Program-made: the position numbers and the translations under genes
The notes under the pieces: model-generated
What the model saw: only the letters and a program-made list of their open reading frames with translations
Databases searched by the model: none
Told to the model about the DNA's origin: nothing
In this document: positions 59,601 to 64,000 of the stretch, piece after piece
Numbering within the stretch: the stretch's first letter is position 1
How the letters are laid out: each line of letters starts with the position of its first letter
Assembly (NCBI GenBank): GCA_947846985.1
Contig: CANTUZ010000025.1
Coordinates: forward strand, 11,344,100 to 11,408,099
From: Fratercula arctica
Lineage: Eukaryota > Chordata > Aves > Charadriiformes > Alcidae
DNA length: 64,000 bases
Reading direction: 5' to 3'

Positions 59601-61800
59601 TTTTCAGACTTTTAATTTTCAGGCATTTTGACTACATGACTAAAATCATAGAATCATCTAGGTTTGAAGGGACCTTTAAGATCATCGAGTCCAACCATCA
59701 GCCTAACACTGCCAAAACCACCATTAAACCATGTCCCTAAGCACCACATCTACCCATCTTTTAAATACCTCCAAGGATGATTACCTGGAGGTATTTAAAA
59801 GACAGGTAGATATGGCAAAGGTGAGTTCAGGCTTGAAAGTTTTAGAAAGTACAATCTCTTATTATTAAGAAGGAGCCATCAGAATATTGGGAGTGACGGA
59901 ACAGGGGTGTCCTTAGGAAACTAGCTGAAAGCATAGCAGAAAGAAAAGGATGTGATATCTAATAATGGGAACCTATATTTAGGCTCTTTCACTACACAGA
60001 ATGATTTGGAGGAAGATTCATCTGACGAAATGTAGAGATTCACAATGCAAACACCTACCTCTTACTAGTCACCCTAGGCTCTCTTTATAATGAATGGAGA
60101 AAATAACCACTGTGCTGATAGTCTATGCTGTGATTCACGCCATCCTAAACTAATGTCAAAAATAACTCAGATGTATCAAATCCTAAGTGTGTTAAATCCT
60201 TTCTGCAAACAGGAATGGGAGCTCAACCAGATCAGATGTAGTGAGCTGGGTGCAATGCTATCACTGGAGTGAGACTTAGCAAAATTTAGTCATCTAGGTC
60301 CAATGGGACAATCGACAAAATCTCTTATCTAACTCTTTTAAGTACCATTAAGGTTCTAATCACTTCAGTATTCTTCAACAAAGCTCTGTAGATGTAGATG
60401 TACTCTAGAGATCCAGAGCAAGCTTTGCATATGCCTGCAACAGTGATACCTACATAAAAAACAGAGTGAGTGCTAATCAGGACCACCTCTCCTGTCAGCT
60501 GTATTTAAAAAGATAAGTGAGAGCTACTTGTTTGTACCTAAATACCATGGAAGTGCTTACATTCAAAAAATAAAACTCTAGCTCCACAGAAACGCGTAGC
60601 TGAGGTCTTCAGTGGACTTCAGGCTGGGGAAGAGGTGGAGCTTCATCAGAACACCTCTCTACATTTCTTACAAGCTTGCACAGGTATCCCAACGTTTGGC
60701 ATGCTAGATGTTGCAAATATAGCCATCTAACTGTCTTCAGACATTAGATGAGCTGATGTTCAGATCCCACAGTTATATACTCAATTGAAGAAGCTGGTGT
60801 ACACTGTTTCTTCCTTTGAGCATATGCCCATAGGTGGTATTCAGGCACTTAGCCAAATAGTTTATTTCCAGTGGCTAGACTCACTAGTGCTAAACTTAAC
60901 TGAACTGAACATTTGCTCTTCCAAAAACCATGTTGCTTACTACATAAGTGCACAGTGAGTGACACATGCTTAGGAAATCAGAGGAATGCACTTTTCCATA
61001 AGATGTGTAAATTTTTAACTTAAGACATTAAAAAGATCTTAAACATAAGATCTTTTAATTTTTTAATTTACTGAAGTCCTGTAACTATTGTAATCTAAGG
61101 TTAAATGTGATTTGGAAACATAGATTAAAATATTTGTTTATGAAAGGAAACAATGATATGATTATAACTTCATTAATAACTGAACTTAGAGTCAGGAAGC
61201 TAGCTTACATTAAATTACTGATCCTTGAGAAAGGAGGAAAAAAAAAAAACTACGTAGTAACATCAGTAAGGACTTTCCCACTGTTATTTAATGATCAAAA
61301 CAACAGATGCTCAGTGGATAGCTGCATCCTAACACCATGAACAGGAGGTAGCTTATTAATTGCATGAGAGTAGTAATGGCTCATTAGGTGAAAATAAATG
61401 GGAATTATCTGCAAATGACAATGGCTGCCTTTATTAACAACCCAGGTGACCTAATTGAATACAACAGAACAAGAAAACAAGGTTACTTTAATTACATGGA
61501 AGCAAAACAATGGAAGCGCCTCATTAGTACTGTTTGAAAATGCCATACATAAAACAGTGTATTTACAGCTATGAGTGGACAAATAAATAATACTTACCAA
61601 AAGGTATTTATATGGGGAATACAAGTCAAAATAAATACTAGAAGAGATTGAGAAGACTGAGTATACTATAGAAAATCAGACATGTAATACGCATTACATA
61701 ATTCTACCTGAGCCCCAGTTGCAATTTCATCAGCAGCTTCGTTCATCACTCCTAATGTTTGGAAAGCAAATACACAGAGCTCCCGTTCACAAACAGTGGG
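44499..61800 (-). CDS. PARP8: PARP8, C-terminal 12 coding exons (mono-ADP-ribosyltransferase)
   Basis: Twelve minus-strand exons join in phase: 61800-61708, 58199-58074, 56606-56541, 55177-55110, 54772-54724, 53908-53796, 53630-53558, 51602-51533, 48760-48684, 47746-47677, 45686-45602 and 44601-44499. They total 993 bases including TAA and give the last 330 residues. All acceptors end AG and all donors begin GT. The product holds the PARP catalytic fold, with the NAD-binding His at residue 172 (FHGS, codon split between exons) and the Tyr at 207 (GSGIYLSP). PARP8 is a family member reported to transfer single ADP-ribose units. MNKK..SNTSQ after GYSG separates it from its paralogue PARP6. The N-terminal part lies beyond the right edge. 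Confidence 0.96.
45602..45686 (-). CDS. PARP8: PARP8 exon k
   Basis: 85 bases: completes Val, then [19 protein letters not shown] to TRFFF plus two bases of Val. Donor GTGAGT. Confidence 0.95.
46366..46480 (+). mobile_element. CR1 3'-end fragment in a PARP8 intron
   Basis: It holds the end of CR1 ORF2 (CTGGATGTGTTCCTG), GGGGGGTTGGACTAGATGATC and the tail ATTCTGTGATTCTGTG. It lies antisense to PARP8, between exons j and k. Confidence 0.85.
47677..47746 (-). CDS. PARP8: PARP8 exon j
   Basis: 70 bases, [20 protein letters not shown] to LCE plus one base. Donor GTAAGC. Confidence 0.95.
48684..48760 (-). CDS. PARP8: PARP8 exon i
   Basis: 77 bases: completes Gly, then [13 protein letters not shown] to SNTSQ. 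This Lys/Ser-rich loop tells PARP8 from PARP6. Donor GTACAG. Confidence 0.95.
49940..51040 (+). mobile_element. CR1 LINE in a PARP8 intron, 1.1 kb
   Basis: A 5'-truncated CR1 covering the central RT region through the tail (ATTCTATGATTCTATG at 51026-51040). It is antisense to PARP8, between exons h and i. Confidence 0.92.
50018..50943 (+). pseudogene. CR1 ORF2 RT fragment with stops
   Basis: The frame 50018-50713 holds the GVPQ block and an intact FADD near 50150. In-frame stops occur at 50009-50011 (TGA) and 50711-50713 (TAG), and CR1 coding similarity continues to about 50943. Confidence 0.85.
51533..51602 (-). CDS. PARP8: PARP8 exon h
   Basis: 70 bases, [20 protein letters not shown] to YS plus one base. 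It carries the catalytic Tyr in GIYLSP. Donor GTAGTT. Confidence 0.95.
53558..53630 (-). CDS. PARP8: PARP8 exon g
   Basis: 73 bases: completes His, then [15 protein letters not shown] to NTRLQ, the N-terminal half of the NAD site. Donor GTAAAT. Confidence 0.95.
53796..53908 (-). CDS. PARP8: PARP8 exon f
   Basis: 113 bases, [14 protein letters not shown] to YGSTFAF plus two bases of the catalytic His codon. Donor GTGAGT. Confidence 0.95.
54724..54772 (-). CDS. PARP8: PARP8 exon e
   Basis: 49 bases: completes the Trp codon, then [16 protein letters not shown]. Donor GTAAGT. Confidence 0.93.
55110..55177 (-). CDS. PARP8: PARP8 exon d
   Basis: 68 bases, [12 protein letters not shown] to HPLLQ plus two bases of Trp. 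Donor GTATAA is weak but the phase fits the next exon exactly. Confidence 0.93.
56360..56410 (+). mobile_element. CR1 3'-tail scrap in a PARP8 intron
   Basis: TTGGACTTGATGATCTGAAAGG..TTCTATGATT, about 50 bases of the CR1 3' UTR only. Confidence 0.7.
56541..56606 (-). CDS. PARP8: PARP8 exon c
   Basis: 22 codons in phase 0, [13 protein letters not shown] to REMTQ. Acceptor GCTACATCAG, donor GTGAGT. Confidence 0.94.
58074..58199 (-). CDS. PARP8: PARP8 exon b
   Basis: 42 codons in phase 0, [11 protein letters not shown] to LAFNPR. Acceptor TATCCCTAG, donor GTAAGT. Confidence 0.95.
59645..59780 (-). mobile_element. CR1 3'-end fragment, minus strand
   Basis: The reverse-complement tail ATCATAGAATCATCTAGG is followed by CR1 3' UTR and the last ORF2 codons. 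It is in a PARP8 intron and faces the plus-strand scrap at 59782. Confidence 0.82.
59782..59818 (+). mobile_element. CR1 scrap in opposite orientation, forms a hairpin
   Basis: CTGGAGGTATTTAAAAGACAGG matches CR1 ORF2-end sequence on the plus strand. With 59758-59773 it forms a perfect 16-bp inverted repeat around a 12-base loop. Confidence 0.7.
60300..61600. other. PARP8 intron, nothing recognised
   Basis: No repeat family or exon is seen. Short A-runs (near 61232) only. Confidence 0.4.
61708..61800 (-). CDS. PARP8: PARP8 exon a (first visible)
   Basis: 31 codons in phase 0, [10 protein letters not shown] to IATGAQ. Acceptor TCTGTGTAG, donor GTAGAA. Confidence 0.93.
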
Positions 61801-62300
61801 CTACACAGAGAAAGTAAGTTAATTATATTTTTGTTCTAGTTTTGAGTTATTGGTTTTATCATGCAATACAACAAAAACCAAATACATTTAATGCTAATTT
61901 TTTTATTCAGATATTAACTGCAACATTAATTTCAAATTATGAATACATGTCAATTATTGAGGAAGATACATTAGAGAAGCATTTTAACAATCTGAAGAAC
62001 TCTAAAACTCATAAGTATTCACAGAGGCTAAACTTAAAAGAAATCCAAACAGATTACAAAATCAAAATTACAGTCATAGTACCCAAATGTCCTTAGCACT
62101 GTCCTATAAGACTCTGAAAACTTCCTACATAATTAAAATTAATGGAGAACAAAATCAGAAACTAATGGGGACACCCCCCTTTCATAAATGCAGGTTTATT
62201 CTTCAAAGATTGTTATTCTGCTGTTGAGAACAAACATAAAAATATGATCCAGAAGACAAATTTCTTGAAGAAGCTACTTTTAATTTAAGTTTTAACTAAT
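61801..62300. other. PARP8 intron, AT-rich
   Basis: Nothing recognised. The next upstream PARP8 exon is not in the window. Confidence 0.4.
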
Positions 62301-64000
62301 TGTATTGAGTTTGCATGGCAAGGTTTTGGTAGCAGGGGGGGGCTACAGGGCTGGCTTCTGTGAGAAGATGCCAGAAGCTTCCCCCATGTCTGACAGAGCC
62401 AATGCCAGCTGTTTCCAAGATGGACACGCTGCTGGCCAAAGTTGAGCCAATCAGTGATGGCAATAACATATTTAAGAAGGGGGAAAAAAACCTGCTGCAG
62501 AATAAGAGCCAGAAGAGAGGAGTGAGAATATGTGAGAGAAACAACTATGCAGACACCAAGGTCAGGGAAGAAGGAGGGGGAGGAGGTGCTCCAGGTGCCG
62601 GAGCAGAGATTCCCGTGAAGACCATGGTGAAGACCATGGTGAGGCAGGCTGTCCCCCTGCAGCCCATGGAGGTTAAGAGTGGAACAGCCCATGGAGGATA
62701 ACAGTGGAACAGCCCATGGAGGACCCCACGCTGGAGCAGGTGGATGTGCCTGAAGGAGTCCGGGGCCCCCTGGAGAGCCCACACTGGAACAGGCTCCTGT
62801 CAGGACCTGTGAACCTGTGGGGGACCCATGCTGGAGCAGTCTGTTCCTGAAGGACTGCACCCTGTGGAAAAGACTCATGCTGGAGCAGTTCTTGAAGAAT
62901 TGCAGCCTGTGGGAAGGACCCACATTGGAGAAGTTAATGGAGGACTGTCTCCTGTGGAAGGGACCTCACGCTGGAGCAGGGGAAGAGTGTGAGGAGGAAG
63001 GAGTGTGTCCTGGGTTGAGTGACACAGGACTAATTTCTCTTCTAATGATGGGGAAAACTCCACTTTTAGGAGACTCTAGTGTCTGAATTTGTGAAAATAT
63101 TTGCTTTATAGCCAGCTAGGCTATGTGGGATTCAAGGTCTCAGTGTTTTCAAGCCTTGCCAGGTGCAGGGATGAGGAGGAGCGAGGCCTGGGCACTTGAC
63201 CCAGGCTGGCCAACAGGATTATTTCATACCATGAACGTCACATTCTATATAAATTAGAAAGTTTGCTGCGTAGTCTCTCTCTCCTTTGATGGTGGCAGTC
63301 CAGAGAACTTCTTGCCCCGGCGCTGGACCCCTGAGGCCTTCCCTTCCTCCCGAAGCCATTGGGTTCGCAGTGTCCAACATTTGCTGTCCACTGCTGGGAG
63401 TGCACAGCTTCCTACTGATATAATTGGCTGAGTATAATTCTTGTATATCTTATATTACTATTGGGATTAATACTGGTTCTTTAGTATTATTGTTAATTAT
63501 TTAGTCTTATCCTATTAAATCTATTTATATTTCAACCCTCGTGTTTCCTTGCTTTCCCTGATTCCCCTTCCTGGGTGTGGAGGGGTCATCGGGTGATAGA
63601 ATAATTGTCTAAATGACAATAAATTGTTATGGGTTTTCTCAAACCATAACAGAGCGGCAGAGACAACACGTGATGAATTGACTGCAACCCCCATTCCCCA
63701 TCCCCTTCTGCCACTCAGGAGGAAGGAGGTAGAGAATTTGGGAGTGAAGTTGAGCCTGGGAAGAAGGGAGGTGTGGGGAGAAGGTGTTTTTAAGACTTGT
63801 TTCTATTTTTCATTATCTTACTCTGACTTTTGATTGATAATAAATTAAATTAATTTCTCTGAGTTGAGTCTGTTTTGTCCATGATGGTAATTGCTGAGTG
63901 ATCTCCCTGTCCTTATCTTGACCCATGAGTCTTTCATCATATTTTCTCTCCCCTGTCCAGCTGAGGAGGGGGAGTGATAGAGCGGCTTGGTGGGGACCTG
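62301..64000 (+). mobile_element. avian ERVL-type LTR, interrupted and cut by the window edge
   Basis: It starts TGTATTGAGTTTGCATGGC at 62301. A TATA-like CATATTTAAGAAGG lies near 62468, and a U3/R region of imperfect repeats built on CCCATGGAGG and CACGCTGGAGCAG spans about 62660-62990. After the nested LTR it continues (GCGGCAGAGACAAC) through AATAAA near 63839 to the window end. This resembles a large LTR common in bird genomes. The long open frames here, including a 212-codon minus frame, come from the repeats and are not genes. Confidence 0.8.
63006..63651 (+). mobile_element. nested solo LTR, 646 bp
   Basis: It begins TGTCCTGGG and ends CCATAACA. The flanks GAGTG (63001-63005) and GAGCG (63652-63656) form a 5-bp target duplication with one difference. 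Removing it restores the outer LTR. A TATA word (TATATAAATT) lies near 63246 and AATAAA near 63619. The 5-bp duplication fits an ERVL/ERVK-type integrase. Confidence 0.8.

Noticed and set aside
62285..62923. 212-codon minus-strand frame
   Set aside because: It is antisense to an ERVL-type LTR and built from its internal subrepeats.
1..64000. CRISPR arrays, bacterial operons or tRNA/rRNA genes
   Set aside because: This is a vertebrate nuclear sequence with introns and LINEs. No direct-repeat spacer array, tRNA cloverleaf or rRNA segment was seen.

Overview
This window is bird nuclear DNA. Three things point to a bird: many CR1 LINE copies on both strands ending in the ATTCTATG 3' tail, LTRs of avian ERVL and other retroviral types, and the last 12 coding exons of PARP8 on the minus strand. 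The species cannot be told from the sequence. Z linkage is plausible, because the human 5q11 region that carries PARP8 corresponds to the bird Z, but that is inference.

Layout. 1-2230: a CR1 element on the plus strand whose ORF2 is broken by one stop codon. 2.4-8.9 kb: mostly unique non-coding DNA with CR1 scraps and a retrovirus-like LTR (5080-6082). 8.9-14.9 kb: an archipelago of GC/CpG-rich islands alternating with AT-rich, homeobox-site-rich DNA, with a (GGAA)30 microsatellite and no convincing coding exon. It looks like developmental regulatory DNA. 15-19.8 kb: AT-rich DNA without genes. 19.8-22.45 kb: a minus-strand CR1 split by a nearly full-ORF plus-strand CR1, with a 5-bp target duplication. 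22.87-23.38 kb: a solo LTR with a 4-bp target duplication. 25.57-39.11 kb: a minus-strand CR1, then a 12.7-kb complex of endogenous retroviruses, all on the minus strand.

The retroviral complex is a mosaic of at least three families. ERV-A has gag, a dUTPase-protease ORF with a textbook GGGAAAC frameshift site, a damaged pol, a deleted env and LTRs beginning TGTGGAG. ERV-B is a 0.6-kb env-tail plus LTR piece lying inside the central ERV-A LTR. ERV-C is a gag fragment with a PTAP motif and an env TM region. A 1.6-kb mosaic block (env TM, LTR-like piece, deleted pol, polypurine tract) occurs twice, so the complex reads as two tandem proviruses sharing one central LTR. No retroviral gene here is intact apart from the gag frame and the protease frame of ERV-A.

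44.5-61.8 kb: PARP8, a mono-ADP-ribosyltransferase gene read right to left. Twelve consecutive coding exons (993 bp including the stop) join in phase and give the C-terminal 330 residues with the catalytic domain. Upstream exons lie beyond the right edge. Its introns hold CR1 fragments. 62.3-64.0 kb: an ERVL-type LTR carrying a second, nested LTR, inside the intron upstream of the first visible PARP8 exon.
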